Shown: positions 8,206 to 18,984, counted from the first letter of the stretch. The stretch is DNA of 58,744 nucleotides from Bacteroidales bacterium (GCA_020438105.1 JAGQVE010000024.1:1-58744); one strand, 5' to 3'. Notes: generated by a model not told the origin, from the letters alone. Numbers and translations: made by a program.

Positions 8206-11200
8206 TTATGCGCCCTTTCCATGACATTGTTTATATTTTTTACCGCTACCGCAAGGACAGGGGTCATTCCTGCCGACTTTCTTCTCACGAACTACCGGTT
8301 GTGTTTTTTGCTCCGCTTGTGTGTTGCTATGCGATTGCGACAGCAAGTCATTTCGCGACTCTTTATACCGCGACATATCAGTCCGACGCTGTTGCTGAGC
8401 TTGTTTCACATCAGCTTGCTGACCCGGCAAATTGCATTTTAAAAGAAATGAATCAATCTCTTTATTGGTGCGCTGAACCATGCTTTTAAACAGTTCGAAG
8501 GATTCAAATTTGTAGATCAAAAGCGGGTCTTTCTGCTCGTAAGTAGCTGTTTGTACGGATTGTTTCAAATCATCCAATTCCCTTAAGTGCTCCTTCCATG
8601 CATTATCTATGTGGCGTAGGGTAACTCCTTTTTCAATGGCAAGTATCACTTCCTGACCACCATCTTCCACTGATTTTTTTAGATTGGCTACCACCTGCAT
8701 TTCCTTGGAACCATCGGTTACAGGAATTGCTATATTCTCATACTGCGAGTTATTTTCATAAACATCCTTGATAACAGGAAGTGCCGATTCACGGATGCGT
8801 TCGTTTTTCTTTTTATAGTTTTCCCGAACTTGTTTAAAAATGGTTTCTGTGATTTCGTGATTATTTTTCGACTGAAACTCTTTTTCATTAAAGGGAGAAT
8901 CCACAGCAAAAATTTTCAGCAGCTCCAGCTCAAAACCCTCATGATCACCGGACTCTTTAAAATCAGAAACCACCTGTTCAACTGCATCATACATCATGTT
9001 TGCAATATCCATTGCCAAACGTTCACCAAACAAGGCATGACGCCGTTTTTTATAGATCACCTCGCGCTGGGCATTCATAACATCATCATATTCCAGAAGC
9101 TTTTTACGTATGCCGAAGTTATTCTCTTCCACTTTTTTCTGCGCCCTTTCAATCGATTTGGTGATCATTGAGTGCTGGATTACCTCCCCTTCTTTAATCC
9201 CCATTCGGTCCATAATACGTGCAATCCGTTCAGAACCAAACATCCGCATCAGATCATCTTCAAGCGAAACAAAAAACTGGGAACTACCCGGATCACCCTG
9301 ACGACCGGAACGTCCACGCAACTGCCTGTCGACCCGCCGCGACTCATGACGTTCGGTTCCGATGATTGCCAGACCTCCGGCTTCTTTTACACCGGGTCCG
9401 AGTTTTATGTCGGTACCACGACCAGCCATGTTGGTGGCGATGGTTACGTTACCGGGCTGACCGGCTTCTTTTACAACCTGGGCTTCACGCTGGTGCAGCT
9501 TTGCATTTAAAACATTGTGTTTGATATTTTTCCGGGTCAACATGCGGCTCAGCAGTTCGGAGGTTTCCACCGATGTGGTACCAACCAGTACAGGCCGTTT
9601 TTCCTGAACAAGATGGTCAATTTCATCAATTACGGCATTGTACTTTTCGCGTTTGGTTTTAAAAACCATGTCATCGCGGTCGTCGCGGGCAATGCGCCTG
9701 TTTGTGGGGATAACCACCACATCCAGTTTATAGATATCCCAAAGCTCACCGGCCTCGGTTTCGGCGGTACCGGTCATACCTGCCAGCTTTTGGTACATCC
9801 TGAAATAATTTTGCAGGGTGATGGTGGCATAGGTTTGTGTTGCGGCTTCCACTTTCACACTTTCCTTGGCTTCGATGGCCTGATGCAATCCATCCGAATA
9901 ACGCCGGCCTTCCATGATACGACCCGTTTGCTCATCCACGATCTTGATCTTGTTTTCCATGATCACATATTCCACATCTTTCTCAAACATGGTATAAGCC
10001 TTCAGCAATTGGTTAACCGTATGAACACGTTCCGATTTCAATGAGAAATCACGCAAAACATCTGCTTTTTTCTCCTGCTTTTTCTTTTCCGAAAGATCGG
10101 ATTTTTCAAGTTCGGCAATTTCGGCACCCACATCAGGAAGTACATAAAAATTATCATCACCTGCTTCCTGGTTGATCACCGCAATACCTTTCTCGGTTAA
10201 ATCTACTGAATTGTGTTTCTCCTCAATCACAAAATAAAGTTCATCTGTGATGAGATGCATATTTTTGGCCTGTTCCTGCAGATAGAAATTTTCTGTTTTC
10301 TGCATGAGGGTTCGGTTGCCTTCTTCACTCAAAAACTTGATCAGCGCTTTGTTTTTTGGCAAACCTTTGTAGGCTCTGAGCAAAAGCTCGCCTCCTTTTT
10401 TCTCATTATCTCCGGTTGCCCGGTCGGATAACAGTTTTTTGGCTTCGGCCAATATGGTGGTAACAAGGTTTTTCTGAACATTGTAAAGTTTCTGAACCGA
10501 TGGCTTGAATTGCTCAAATTCCTGTGTATCTCCTTTAGGAGTTGGTCCTGAAATAATCAAAGGAGTACGTGCATCGTCAATCAGTACCGAGTCAACCTCA
10601 TCCACAATGGCATAGTTATGCGGCCTTTGCACAAGCTCATCCGGAAAAGCCGTCATATTATCACGCAGGTAATCAAAACCAAATTCATTATTGGTACCAA
10701 AGGTAATATCCGCAAGATAAGCATTGCGTCGGTCCTGAGAGTTGGGTTGGTGTTTGTCAATACAATCCACCTTTAATCCATGAAACTCATACAAAACTCC
10801 CATCCACTCGGAGTCACGTTTTGCCAGGTAATCATTAACGGTAACCACATGAACACCTTTGCCCGGGAGTGCATTCAGGTAAACAGGCAGGGTGGCGACA
10901 AGTGTTTTCCCTTCACCGGTTGCCATCTCAGCAATTTTACCCTGGTGAAGCACGATACCACCCACCAATTGCACATCGTAGTGCACCATATCCCAGGAAA
11001 TGAGGTTGCCACCAGCCATCCATTGATTTTTAAAATGCGCTTTCCCGCCTACAATATTTACATTGTCCTTTTTTGATGCAAGCTCACGATCAAAGTCGTT
11101 TGCAGTAACCTCTACAGTTTCATTTTCCTTGAACCTCCGGGCTGTTTCCTTCATAACCGCAAAAGCCTCTGGCAATATGTTATTTAACACATCCTGTGTG

Positions 11201-11496
11201 TTATCATAAGCCTGCTTTTCGAGATCATCCACCTTTTTCCACAATTTCTCCTTTTCATCATCATCCATATCAGGATTGTGGTTAATTTGATTTTTGATCT
11301 CTTTTATTTCATTTTGCTGGGCAGCGATAGCATCACCAATGCGTGATTTGAATTCACCGGTTTTTGCACGCAACTCGTCATTTGAAAGGTTCTGAATAGT
11401 TTCGTATGCTTCAAATATTTGTTTCTGAATTGGGGTAATCGATTTAATATCCCTGTCGGATTTAGATCCGAGTAAACGCTCAAGAAATTTTGCCAT
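8206..11496 (-). CDS. secA: Protein translocase ATPase SecA
   Basis: This 1096-residue motor drives proteins through SecYEG. Visible features are the Walker A loop ATGEGKT near residues 192-198, [35 protein letters not shown] (DEAD-like box), the [10 protein letters not shown] motif, [16 protein letters not shown] and the C-terminal zinc ribbon [14 protein letters not shown]. The protein is longer than E. coli SecA (901) because of insertions in the first nucleotide-binding half and near residues 330-470, as is usual in Bacteroidota. Many T9SS substrates in the window depend on it for their first export step. Transcription continues toward gldA. Confidence 0.98.
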   Translation of the reverse strand: MAKFLERLLGSKSDRDIKSITPIQKQIFEAYETIQNLSNDELRAKTGEFKSRIGDAIAAQQNEIKEIKNQINHNPDMDDDEKEKLWKKVDDLEKQAYDNTQDVLNNILPEAFAVMKETARRFKENETVEVTANDFDRELASKKDNVNIVGGKAHFKNQWMAGGNLISWDMVHYDVQLVGGIVLHQGKIAEMATGEGKTLVATLPVYLNALPGKGVHVVTVNDYLAKRDSEWMGVLYEFHGLKVDCIDKHQPNSQDRRNAYLADITFGTNNEFGFDYLRDNMTAFPDELVQRPHNYAIVDEVDSVLIDDARTPLIISGPTPKGDTQEFEQFKPSVQKLYNVQKNLVTTILAEAKKLLSDRATGDNEKKGGELLLRAYKGLPKNKALIKFLSEEGNRTLMQKTENFYLQEQAKNMHLITDELYFVIEEKHNSVDLTEKGIAVINQEAGDDNFYVLPDVGAEIAELEKSDLSEKKKQEKKADVLRDFSLKSERVHTVNQLLKAYTMFEKDVEYVIMENKIKIVDEQTGRIMEGRRYSDGLHQAIEAKESVKVEAATQTYATITLQNYFRMYQKLAGMTGTAETEAGELWDIYKLDVVVIPTNRRIARDDRDDMVFKTKREKYNAVIDEIDHLVQEKRPVLVGTTSVETSELLSRMLTRKNIKHNVLNAKLHQREAQVVKEAGQPGNVTIATNMAGRGTDIKLGPGVKEAGGLAIIGTERHESRRVDRQLRGRSGRQGDPGSSQFFVSLEDDLMRMFGSERIARIMDRMGIKEGEVIQHSMITKSIERAQKKVEENNFGIRKKLLEYDDVMNAQREVIYKKRRHALFGERLAMDIANMMYDAVEQVVSDFKESGDHEGFELELLKIFAVDSPFNEKEFQSKNNHEITETIFKQVRENYKKKNERIRESALPVIKDVYENNSQYENIAIPVTDGSKEMQVVANLKKSVEDGGQEVILAIEKGVTLRHIDNAWKEHLRELDDLKQSVQTATYEQKDPLLIYKFESFELFKSMVQRTNKEIDSFLLKCNLPGQQADVKQAQQQRRTDMSRYKESRNDLLSQSHSNTQAEQKTQPVVREKKVGRNDPCPCGSGKKYKQCHGKGA

Positions 11497-11673
11497 TGTT
11501 TTATCGACTTTTCTGAATCAACTCTTTTTCACGGCGCTGAGGCAGCAATAATTATTCCTACTATAATCAGGTTAATTTGCATGCCATTAAGTCAGCACAA
11601 GAACACAAAATTAACCTGAATTATTCTAATGGAGTAAAAAATATATTCGGAGGCTGCAAAAGGATTAATAATT

Positions 11674-13080
11674 TTACTGTTCCTTGTTCTTTAAAACTGC
11701 ACGAAACCGGTCGGCTATTATCTCGCTCGGCTTATATGCTGGATAATCTGCAATGCGGCCGTCCGGGGCAAGAAATATAAAAAACGGGAAAGTTTTAATC
11801 CGGTAATCATGGATCAGATCATATCCTGATCCATTGAAAAGAAATGTCCATTCGTAGTGCTTTTCATTCCTGAAACGATCAACCACTTCGGTAGATTTAT
11901 CTAATGAAATGGTAATAAAATCTATTTGACTGCCAAACTGATGATACAGGCTATCCATCAGTTCAAACTCGGCCAAACACGCGTAACTCCAGGTGGTGAA
12001 AAAAGAGAGATAGATGGGTTTATCTCTGAAATCGGTAATGCTCAAGGTATCTCCATCCAGAGAAGGCAATTCAAAATAAGGGGCATATGATCCGGGTGTT
12101 AAGGTGGTTAACTCTTTTCGCAGATTAGCAGCGATTTTTCTGTGAATTTCAAATTTTGTTCTGTCGATCATCTGATCCAAAATGGAGATCAAATTCGATT
12201 GATTAAAAGATTGATCTAAGTAAAATTGTTTAATCGTGTGTAAAAGCACCAGTTCACGAACTACTTCATTCCTAAGCAAAGTATCTTTTCCAAGCGTATC
12301 AACCAGCGCCGCATAGTTACCGAGGTTATTGATGGTAAATTGCAGATCGCGACGCGATACAAATTTCGAATCCTGAAGCAGGTAGTTATCAAAAAACGAA
12401 CTGAAAAAAGCCATGTATTCAGGATTTTCGTAAAGCACCGGTTGCTTATCTATGTATTCTTTGAAAAATTGTATCCTTTTAGCGGGGGCTAAAATGAATT
12501 TTAAATCAGCCATCCTGTACCTGATGAAACTTTTTACAAATTCACTTTTTTCATTTTCCAGCAGTACGTCCAATTCCGATTCAAATTCTGTAAGAAACGA
12601 CAAATTACGTTTGTGATAAAGTCCACTCATTTCTTTTTCCACAAAGTCAGCATAGCGGTTTTCAAAAGTATCTATCTGTTTATTTACAAATGGCTCAGGC
12701 TCATCGGGGAGTTTGTAAATAATCCGGTCTTTTTTATAATAAGGGCGGTACTGACCAGCAATATCAACAGGTTCGCACTCAAGGAAATATTCCGCACCGG
12801 GAACAACATATAATATTGCCGAATAATAATCAATATCAATAATGACCATAATGGTTTGATCAATATCGCAATTCAATGAAAAAGTAGCTGAATCAGAAAT
12901 GATCACCCGGTCGAGCATTTCTGTTCGAAAGCTGATCCTGTCGGCAAATTTCAACAAACGGATTTCACAATTTTCAGCCCCTGGTAAAACACCTTTAATC
13001 TCAACCGGTCCGGCCAGAAGCTGTGAAGAAAGGAAAAAAAATAAAAATAAAGGAGTCAATCTCATGTTTCGGAATATCAT
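11674..13080 (-). CDS. TlpA-like thioredoxin-fold exported protein lacking the first redox cysteine
   Basis: This protein of about 468 residues has a signal peptide (start at ATG 13080, or at ATG 13065 giving MRLTPLFLFFFLSSQLLAG). The N-terminal 320 residues contain a beta-rich DUF4369-like part and a helical region. The last 140 residues are TlpA/AhpC-TSA-like: GSYAPYFELPSLDGDTLSITDFRDKPIYLSFFTTW, then the active-site position, and a C-terminal FPFFIFLAPDGRI cis-proline region. The usual WCxxC is WSYAC: Ser (AGT, 11986-11988) stands where the nucleophilic Cys belongs, while the second Cys remains. It is therefore unlikely to be a normal disulfide reductase. It lies downstream of coaD on the same strand. 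Confidence 0.8.
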   Translation of the reverse strand: MIFRNMRLTPLFLFFFLSSQLLAGPVEIKGVLPGAENCEIRLLKFADRISFRTEMLDRVIISDSATFSLNCDIDQTIMVIIDIDYYSAILYVVPGAEYFLECEPVDIAGQYRPYYKKDRIIYKLPDEPEPFVNKQIDTFENRYADFVEKEMSGLYHKRNLSFLTEFESELDVLLENEKSEFVKSFIRYRMADLKFILAPAKRIQFFKEYIDKQPVLYENPEYMAFFSSFFDNYLLQDSKFVSRRDLQFTINNLGNYAALVDTLGKDTLLRNEVVRELVLLHTIKQFYLDQSFNQSNLISILDQMIDRTKFEIHRKIAANLRKELTTLTPGSYAPYFELPSLDGDTLSITDFRDKPIYLSFFTTWSYACLAEFELMDSLYHQFGSQIDFITISLDKSTEVVDRFRNEKHYEWTFLFNGSGYDLIHDYRIKTFPFFIFLAPDGRIADYPAYKPSEIIADRFRAVLKNKEQ

Positions 13081-13109
13081 CACGGAGCAATAACGCTTTG
13101 TAAGATTTT

Positions 13110-13589
13110 TTATTTAATGGAAATGTTCTTCAGATCAATTTGTTCGGGAACAAACATGCTTGCATCACCACCATGACGTAAAATATCCCGAACAATGCTT
13201 GAGTTCAGAAAGGTGTATCCCGGAGCAGTAAGCAAAAACACGGTTTCGATTTCAGGATAAAGCTTTTTATTTACCTGACCGATACTGCGCTCAAACTCAA
13301 AATCGGCTGAAGTTCGCAAACCCCTTAAAATATACCTTACATTATTTTGCTTACAAAAATCTACAGTAAGCCCCTCGTAGCTGGTTACCACAATCGAAGA
13401 TTCATTATCAAATACCTGCCTGATCCAGTTCATTCGCTGCTCAACATCGAAGAACCCCCGTTTTTCGGCATTTACACCGATGGCAACATACAGTTTATCA
13501 AACAGCGGTATAGCCCTGCGGATAATGGATTCGTGACCACGTGTTATGGGATCGAAGGAACCCGGAAAAACAGCAATTTTTTGAGGCAT
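13110..13589 (-). CDS. coaD: Pantetheine-phosphate adenylyltransferase
   Basis: This protein of about 159 residues catalyses the fourth step of coenzyme A synthesis, transferring AMP from ATP to 4'-phosphopantetheine. Family marks are AVFPGSFDPITRGHESII (the T/HxGH nucleotidyltransferase motif), YILRGLRTSADFEFE and the terminal NSSIVRDILRHGGD (ISSxxVR-type motif). ATG 13589 (MPQKIAVFPGSF) is preferred over the GTG immediately before it. It is probably first in a unit with the TlpA-like gene that follows, and divergent from pyrE with a 207-base shared upstream region. Confidence 0.96.
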   Translation of the reverse strand: MPQKIAVFPGSFDPITRGHESIIRRAIPLFDKLYVAIGVNAEKRGFFDVEQRMNWIRQVFDNESSIVVTSYEGLTVDFCKQNNVRYILRGLRTSADFEFERSIGQVNKKLYPEIETVFLLTAPGYTFLNSSIVRDILRHGGDASMFVPEQIDLKNISIK

Positions 13590-13784
13590 CACTTTAAAAT
13601 TTAAGCAAATGTAAACATTTTAAATTTCCATAATTACCGGCTCGCACACATATTGGCAAAGAAATTTATTGAGCATGAATATTAAATTTTTGTATCTTGC
13701 GTTACCCTTTACGTTAACTATAAAATTACCGAGCCTTTAAATTTTTACATCATTTTTTTTGATTTTATTTCAATCAATTTCGCA

Positions 13785-13792
13785 TAATTTTG
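13785..13792 (+). promoter_or_regulatory. -7 promoter box close to the pyrE start
   Basis: TAATTTTG is a perfect match to the Bacteroidota -7 consensus TAnnTTTG and ends four bases before the pyrE ATG. Transcription would begin at or next to the start codon, suggesting a leaderless or nearly leaderless message. A TTG lies 23 bases upstream, slightly beyond the usual 19-21 spacing, so the -33 element is weak. Confidence 0.45.
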
Positions 13793-13796
13793 CCGC

Positions 13797-14435
13797 ATGA
13801 TTTTAAACAAAGAGACAGCAATTACAATTTCGGAATATCTTTTACAGATAAAGGCCATTAAGTTAAACGTAAGTGAACCGTTTACCTGGGCCTCGGGGTT
13901 AAAATCACCGATTTACTGCGATAATCGCAAAACCCTTTCATTCCCGAAAATCAGAACATTTATCCGTCAGCAATTTGTTGAAGTTATAAATGAAGAATTT
14001 GGATCCGTCGACCTGATAGCAGGCGTGGCAACCGGAGCCATTGCACATGGAGTGCTGGTAGCACAGGAACTGGGGCTGCCGTTTGTTTATGTCCGGTCTT
14101 CAGAAAAAAAACATGGTCTTGAAAACCAGATTGAGGGTTATTTTGAATCCGGCCAGTCAGTGGTAGTAATCGAAGACCTGGTATCAACAGGTAAAAGCAG
14201 TTTAAATGCAGTAAATGCGTTGCGTGCAGCCGGGTGTGATGTAAAAGGTATGCTGGCTATTTTCAGTTACAGTCTGCAAACAGCTATTAAAAACTTTGAA
14301 AAGGAAAAGTGTCCGCTCTTTACCCTTTCCAATTATGATGAGTTACTCAAACAAGCCATTGAAAGCAATTACATTTCGGAAAATGATCTGAAATCGCTGA
14401 TCCTGTGGCGCAAAGATCCCGAGAAATGGGGTTAA
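13797..14435 (+). CDS. pyrE: Orotate phosphoribosyltransferase
   Basis: This 212-residue enzyme joins orotate and PRPP to make orotidine 5'-phosphate in pyrimidine synthesis. Visible marks are FTWASGLKSPIYCDNR near the N terminus, the flexible-loop region VRSSEKKHGLENQIEG and the PRPP-binding motif VVVIEDLVSTGKSS near residues 120-134. The length is normal. It is followed 31 bases later by an SRPBCC protein, the usual neighbour in Bacteroidota, so the two are likely co-transcribed. Confidence 0.96.
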   Translation: MILNKETAITISEYLLQIKAIKLNVSEPFTWASGLKSPIYCDNRKTLSFPKIRTFIRQQFVEVINEEFGSVDLIAGVATGAIAHGVLVAQELGLPFVYVRSSEKKHGLENQIEGYFESGQSVVVIEDLVSTGKSSLNAVNALRAAGCDVKGMLAIFSYSLQTAIKNFEKEKCPLFTLSNYDELLKQAIESNYISENDLKSLILWRKDPEKWG

Positions 14436-14466
14436 TCTCCAACCCGGCTTATAATACTACAAATCA

Positions 14467-14874
14467 ATGACAGAATTTAAAAGCAGCCCGGTAGAAATCA
14501 GGCAATCCGCTGACTATATTTACAAGTATCTGAGTGATTTTAATAATTTTGAGCATCTGCTTCCTGAACAGGTAATCAACTGGGCAGCTTCAGCAGAAAA
14601 ATGCACATTCACGATCAAAGGAATGGCTGACCTTTCATTGGTAATGGGTGACAATGTTCCTGCACAAAAAATAATTTACAACTCAACCGATCCTTCACCC
14701 TTTGATTTCAGTCTGATTTTCAGCCTGGAAGAGCGCCAGCTAAGTACTTCCGTGCAAACAACACTATCGGCTAAACTTAATCCTATGCTGAAAATGATGG
14801 CCGCACGACCGCTGCAAAATTTTGTAAATATTCTCACCGAAAAGTTAAAGGAACTGATGGAGGCAGAAGCCTAA
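14467..14874 (+). CDS. SRPBCC/START-like small protein
   Basis: This 135-residue protein has the sequence pattern of a Bet v1/SRPBCC helix-grip fold: an N-terminal strand (FKSSPVEIRQSADYIYKYLSDFNNFEHLLP), central antiparallel strands (CTFTIKGMADLSLVMGDN, FDFSLIFSLEE) and a long C-terminal helix (LQNFVNILTEKLKELMEAEA). The fold usually binds a hydrophobic ligand; no specific ligand can be named. It follows pyrE in the same direction. Its stop codon overlaps the stop of the convergent birA gene by four bases. Confidence 0.75.
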   Translation: MTEFKSSPVEIRQSADYIYKYLSDFNNFEHLLPEQVINWAASAEKCTFTIKGMADLSLVMGDNVPAQKIIYNSTDPSPFDFSLIFSLEERQLSTSVQTTLSAKLNPMLKMMAARPLQNFVNILTEKLKELMEAEA

Positions 14875-15629
14875 AAAACAAATTTTATTTCCTTCAGGTC
14901 ACACTCCAGCGCCTCTCCGTTTGCAACTTCCAACTGAAGTGAGCCAAACTCGGAAACCCCCGTAATTTTGGCGTTTATCAGCTTGTTTTCATAAAGGTAC
15001 CTTCTGTAATTTTTGAAGGCAAATAAATTTTTCAGGTAGTCGGATTTCAATAAATTCAGGTAGCCGGCCTCCAGCTGGTTGAGGCGCTTATCAATAGATT
15101 TTAGCAAGAGATCAAGAACTTCATCCCTGTTTTGGTTAGTTTTTAAATAATGAATAAGAGAAACCGGGTTGGGAGCATTGCTGTTAAATACTTGCTGGTT
15201 AACATTTAGTCCTATTCCCAAAATTGAATTTATCAGATACTTTCCACTCACCGAATGTTTGATCAGCATCCCCCCGATTTTCATTTTATCAACGTAAATA
15301 TCGTTGGGCCATTTAATGCTCACTTCTTCCTCATCCAGAATATCAGTGATACACTCCATCACTCCAAGCGAAACGGCCATATTCAAGTAAAACTGCTGAG
15401 CAGCCTTTAATTTTATGGGTTCATAAAAAATGGAAATGAGGAGGTTTTTGCCGGCTTCACTTTCCCAGGTGTTATTGCCGTTTCCCCTTCCTGCAGTTTG
15501 AAAATCAGAAATGATTACACTTCGGCTCTTATAAGCCCGCCCCTCATTTATTCCAGCCTCCAGGTAAGCGTTTGTTGAATCAACCTGGGGTAACTTTAAT
15601 ACTGTTTTGCAGGCAATATTTTCCGGCAT
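14871..15629 (-). CDS. birA: Biotin--[acetyl-CoA-carboxylase] ligase
   Basis: This 252-residue enzyme activates biotin with ATP and attaches it to carboxyl carrier proteins. Motifs are QTAGRGNGNNTWESEAGKNLL (biotinyl-AMP-binding loop), KWPNDIYVDKMKIGGML and GIGLNVNQ. The C-terminal 50 residues form the small SH3-like domain (KNYRRYLYENKLI ... FGSLQLEVANGE). There is no N-terminal helix-turn-helix, so unlike E. coli BirA it should not be a repressor. It is divergent from rsfS. Confidence 0.93.
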   Translation of the reverse strand: MPENIACKTVLKLPQVDSTNAYLEAGINEGRAYKSRSVIISDFQTAGRGNGNNTWESEAGKNLLISIFYEPIKLKAAQQFYLNMAVSLGVMECITDILDEEEVSIKWPNDIYVDKMKIGGMLIKHSVSGKYLINSILGIGLNVNQQVFNSNAPNPVSLIHYLKTNQNRDEVLDLLLKSIDKRLNQLEAGYLNLLKSDYLKNLFAFKNYRRYLYENKLINAKITGVSEFGSLQLEVANGEALECDLKEIKFVF

Positions 15630-15744
15630 TTTTAAACGGATAACTTTAGGGCTTAAAGTTAATGATTAACTTCAAACAAAGCTTATTATATTTCGTTTAA
15701 AGGTTTAGCAGCGCTAAATGACAACATTGATAAGGTAAAATCAT

Positions 15745-15752
15745 TACTTTTG
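15745..15752 (+). promoter_or_regulatory. -7 promoter box upstream of rsfS
   Basis: TACTTTTG matches TAnnTTTG exactly and lies 22 bases before the rsfS ATG, giving a 5' leader of roughly 15 bases. The nearest TTG is only 15 bases upstream, shorter than the usual -33 spacing. It would drive rsfS and probably ftsH. Confidence 0.45.
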
Positions 15753-15774
15753 TCCATCAATTTAAAGCATTTAT

Positions 15775-16146
15775 ATGCCAAGAAAAAAACAGTCAGAATC
15801 AGAAAAATTATCAGAAGTTATTATTGAAGGTATTTTAAGCAAAAAAGGACATGATGTGGTCCGCTTAAATTTAAAAGAATTGCCCAATGCTGTTTCCAAT
15901 TATTTTATCCTCTGTCATGGAACTAGTGATGTTCAGGTAAAAGCGATTGCTGATGCAATTATTGATGAAACCCTAAAAGATTCTGGGAGCAAGCCCTGGC
16001 ACAAGGAGGGGTTTGACAATGCGGAATGGATTTTGTTAGATTACGTCGACGTGGTTGTTCACATCTTCAAAGAAGAAGCCCGGGTTTTTTATAATCTTGA
16101 GAAATTGTGGGCTGACGCGGAAATTAAAACGTTTAAGGATAGATGA
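15775..16146 (+). CDS. rsfS: Ribosome silencing factor
   Basis: This 123-residue RsfS/Iojap-family protein binds ribosomal protein uL14 and blocks joining of 30S and 50S subunits when nutrients are short. Marks are VSNYFILCHGTSDVQVKAIADAI, KPWHKEGFDNAEWILLDYVDVVVHIF and a final helix (ARVFYNLEKLWADAE). Length is typical. It lies 46 bases before ftsH, a conserved pairing in Bacteroidota. It ends with TGA, one of several normal TGA stops here, which argues against genome-wide reassignment of that codon. Confidence 0.95.
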   Translation: MPRKKQSESEKLSEVIIEGILSKKGHDVVRLNLKELPNAVSNYFILCHGTSDVQVKAIADAIIDETLKDSGSKPWHKEGFDNAEWILLDYVDVVVHIFKEEARVFYNLEKLWADAEIKTFKDR

Positions 16147-16192
16147 GATCCTCTTGCTGTTAGCAGAGTGACAGATTAAAATTCAGGACATA

Positions 16193-18322
16193 ATGACAGA
16201 AGAAACTAAAAAAAATAAAAACACAGGCAGTTCAAATGCTCCAAAAAATAAACTTCCAAAAGGAAAATTCAACTTTTATTGGGTATATGGTATTATTGCA
16301 GTGATCTTTATTGGGCTCACCTTTACAAACTGGGGAGCCGGGGTAAAAGAAACCGAATGGGGAGATCTCAAGAAAATGCTGGCGGATAAAGACATCGACA
16401 AAATTGTGGTGGTTAACCAGGAGGAAGCAGAAATTTATCTCACCAAAGAAGCGCTGGAAAAGCCGGAATTTAAAGACCTTAAGGATGAAGGTTATCAGGC
16501 ACAAGGCCCACAGTACAAGTATACAATTGGATCATATGATGCTTTTAAAGAAGACGTTGAAAAAGCACAGGAAGGTATCGAAAATCCCATTTACCTCCGT
16601 AATGTAACCCGTCATAATTGGGGTGGTGAGGTAATTAGCTGGATTCTTCCATTGGTAATTCTTATCGTTGTTTGGATTGTGATCATGCGTATGATGAGTC
16701 GTGGAGGTGCTGGTGGCGGACAAATTTTTAATATTGGAAAATCAAAGGCTCAGCTTTACGATAAAGAAACTGCAGTAAATGTAAACTTTACCGATGTAGC
16801 CGGTTTGGAGGAGGCCAAAATAGAGGTAATGGAAATTGTGGATTTCCTAAAAAACCCCATGAAGTATACCAACCTGGGTGGTAAAATTCCAAAAGGAGCT
16901 TTGCTTGTAGGCCCTCCGGGAACAGGTAAAACCTTGCTGGCCAAAGCAGTTGCCGGTGAAGCGCAGGTGCCATTTTTCTCAATCAGCGGGTCTGATTTTG
17001 TTGAAATGTTCGTTGGGGTAGGTGCAAGCCGTGTTCGTGATCTTTTCAAGCAAGCTAAAGAAAAAGCACCTTGTATTATTTTCATTGATGAGATTGATGC
17101 CATTGGAAGGGCAAGGGGTAAAAATCCATTGACCGGCGCCAATGATGAACGTGAAAATACGCTTAACCAGTTGCTTACTGAAATGGACGGGTTTCAGAGT
17201 AATACCGGAGTGATTATTTTAGCCGCAACAAACCGTGCCGATATTCTCGATCGTGCATTATTAAGGGCCGGTCGTTTCGACAGGCAAATACACGTAGAAT
17301 TGCCGGATCTTGAAGAACGCAAAGCTATTTTCAGGGTACACACAAAACCGCTCAAACTCGATAACCGCGTAGATTTGGATTTTCTGGCAAAACAAACTCC
17401 CGGATTTTCAGGAGCTGATATTGCTAATGTTTGTAATGAATCAGCACTGATCGCTGCCCGCCGGGATAAAAAACAAATCGACAAACAAGATTTTCTTGAT
17501 GCCGTTGACCGGATCATTGGGGGTTTGGAGAAAAAGAATAAAATCATCTCTGCATCCGAAAAGAAAGTTATTGCATATCACGAAGCCGGACATGCAGCTG
17601 TTAGCTGGCTTACTGACCACGCACATCCATTGGTTAAGGTAACCATTGTTCCCCGGGGAAAATCGCTTGGTGCGGCGTGGTACCTCCCCGAAGAAAGACA
17701 AATTACCACCTTTGATCAGATGTTCGATGAACTAACGGCAACACTTGGTGGGCGTGCATCGGAGGAAGTGAATTTTGGAAAAATTTCCACCGGAGCCCTG
17801 AACGATCTTGAAAAAGTTACCAAACAGGCTTTTAATATGGTAGTGTTTTTTGGATTGAATGATAAAATCGGAAACCTCTCCTACTATGATTCTACAGGTC
17901 AATCGGAGTACTCATTCCAAAAGCCTTACAGCGAAAAAACTGCCGAACTCATTGATGAAGAGGTAAGCAAACTGGTGGAGAAAGCCTATAAAAGAGCTGT
18001 TCAGATTATCAGTGAAAATAAAGAAGAGGTAGAACAACTGGCAATGAAGTTACTTGAAAAAGAAGTTATCTTCAGAGAAGATGTTGAACGTATTTTTGGT
18101 GAAAGGCCCTATGATAAAGAGCGGAAGCGCATTGAGAAAGAAGCTGAAGATGAAGTAAAACAACTCAGGGCCAATGGTACAAAACCAGCATTACCCGGAC
18201 TGGATGCAATTTCCGGGAAAAATGATGTTTTATCAAATGAGGATAAACCAAAAGATGAAAAAGAATCTGGAAGTGATTCCGTCAAGTCTGACGTTTACTC
18301 TTCATTTGAAGACAATAAATAG
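16193..18322 (+). CDS. ftsH: ATP-dependent zinc metalloprotease FtsH
   Basis: This 709-residue membrane-bound AAA protease degrades misassembled membrane proteins and selected regulators. The N-terminal membrane helix ([17 protein letters not shown], about 28-45) and the second ([18 protein letters not shown], about 148-165) bracket a periplasmic domain. Then come Walker A GPPGTGKT near 240, Walker [13 protein letters not shown], the arginine-finger region [18 protein letters not shown], and the zinc site HEAGH at 463-467. The last 60 residues are an acidic and lysine-rich tail. The gene sits between rsfS and a LUD-domain gene that starts eight bases after its stop. Confidence 0.98.
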   Translation: MTEETKKNKNTGSSNAPKNKLPKGKFNFYWVYGIIAVIFIGLTFTNWGAGVKETEWGDLKKMLADKDIDKIVVVNQEEAEIYLTKEALEKPEFKDLKDEGYQAQGPQYKYTIGSYDAFKEDVEKAQEGIENPIYLRNVTRHNWGGEVISWILPLVILIVVWIVIMRMMSRGGAGGGQIFNIGKSKAQLYDKETAVNVNFTDVAGLEEAKIEVMEIVDFLKNPMKYTNLGGKIPKGALLVGPPGTGKTLLAKAVAGEAQVPFFSISGSDFVEMFVGVGASRVRDLFKQAKEKAPCIIFIDEIDAIGRARGKNPLTGANDERENTLNQLLTEMDGFQSNTGVIILAATNRADILDRALLRAGRFDRQIHVELPDLEERKAIFRVHTKPLKLDNRVDLDFLAKQTPGFSGADIANVCNESALIAARRDKKQIDKQDFLDAVDRIIGGLEKKNKIISASEKKVIAYHEAGHAAVSWLTDHAHPLVKVTIVPRGKSLGAAWYLPEERQITTFDQMFDELTATLGGRASEEVNFGKISTGALNDLEKVTKQAFNMVVFFGLNDKIGNLSYYDSTGQSEYSFQKPYSEKTAELIDEEVSKLVEKAYKRAVQIISENKEEVEQLAMKLLEKEVIFREDVERIFGERPYDKERKRIEKEAEDEVKQLRANGTKPALPGLDAISGKNDVLSNEDKPKDEKESGSDSVKSDVYSSFEDNK

Positions 18323-18329
18323 CACCTAA

Positions 18330-18974
18330 ATGGAAGAAACAACTTCCAGGGAAAAGATTTTAAAAAAAATCAGAAATGCCCTGATCAGTAAAACTGAAAA
18401 TCCTTACCCATCGCTCGACACGGAATCATCTGTTTATCCAAAATTGAACGATTCCATCGACATTGCATTTGCCCAGGAATTCACCCGGATTGCTGGAAAG
18501 TTTGTGTATTGCGAAAATGAAGTTGATTTATCAAAGAATCTGGCCTCACTGGTTTTAGAGAAAAAGTGGAAATCCGTTTATTGCATTGATAAAGATATTC
18601 AGCCGGTACTTGATAAAGCTAAAATCAATTACACAGATGACCCGGAAACCTTTGTTGAATTGCAAGCCGGTATCACACAATGTGAATTTTTAATTGCCAG
18701 GCTGGGCAGTGTCATGATCTCAAGTAGACAAATTTCAGGGCGTCGGCTGAATGTTTTCCCCGAAACTCACATAGTTATTGCCCGGAGCAAACAAATCGTA
18801 CCTGAACTAAAAGATGCCATTGAGGGCATTCGCAAAAAGTACAATAGCAAACTGCCTTCACTTGTAACGGTTATAAGCGGACCGAGCAGAACTGCAGATA
18901 TTGAAAAAACACTTGTTATGGGGGCTCATGGTCCAAAGGAATTATATGTATTTTTGCTGGATGATGAATCTTAA
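18330..18974 (+). CDS. LUD-domain protein (LutC/YkgG family)
   Basis: This 214-residue protein has LutC-like features: the N-terminal helix SREKILKKIRNALI, central AGITQCEFLIARLGSVMIS, the HIVIARSKQIVPEL segment and the C-terminal SGPSRTADIEKTLVMGAHGPKELYVFLLDD, which is the most diagnostic block of the LUD domain. In other bacteria LutC works with LutA and LutB in lactate oxidation, but those partners are absent here. The conserved place after ftsH in Bacteroidota suggests another role, which cannot be defined from sequence. It is probably in the ftsH operon. Confidence 0.88.
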   Translation: MEETTSREKILKKIRNALISKTENPYPSLDTESSVYPKLNDSIDIAFAQEFTRIAGKFVYCENEVDLSKNLASLVLEKKWKSVYCIDKDIQPVLDKAKINYTDDPETFVELQAGITQCEFLIARLGSVMISSRQISGRRLNVFPETHIVIARSKQIVPELKDAIEGIRKKYNSKLPSLVTVISGPSRTADIEKTLVMGAHGPKELYVFLLDDES

Positions 18975-18984
18975 CGATTAAACT

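Noticed and set aside
11577..11780. Plus-strand open frame in the gap upstream of secA
   Set aside because: It runs into the end of the TlpA-like gene on the other strand and has no recognisable domain; the 177-base gap shows no clear site.
14871..14874. Overlap of convergent stop codons of the SRPBCC gene and birA
   Set aside because: Four-base convergent overlaps are common in compact genomes; no sign of regulation.
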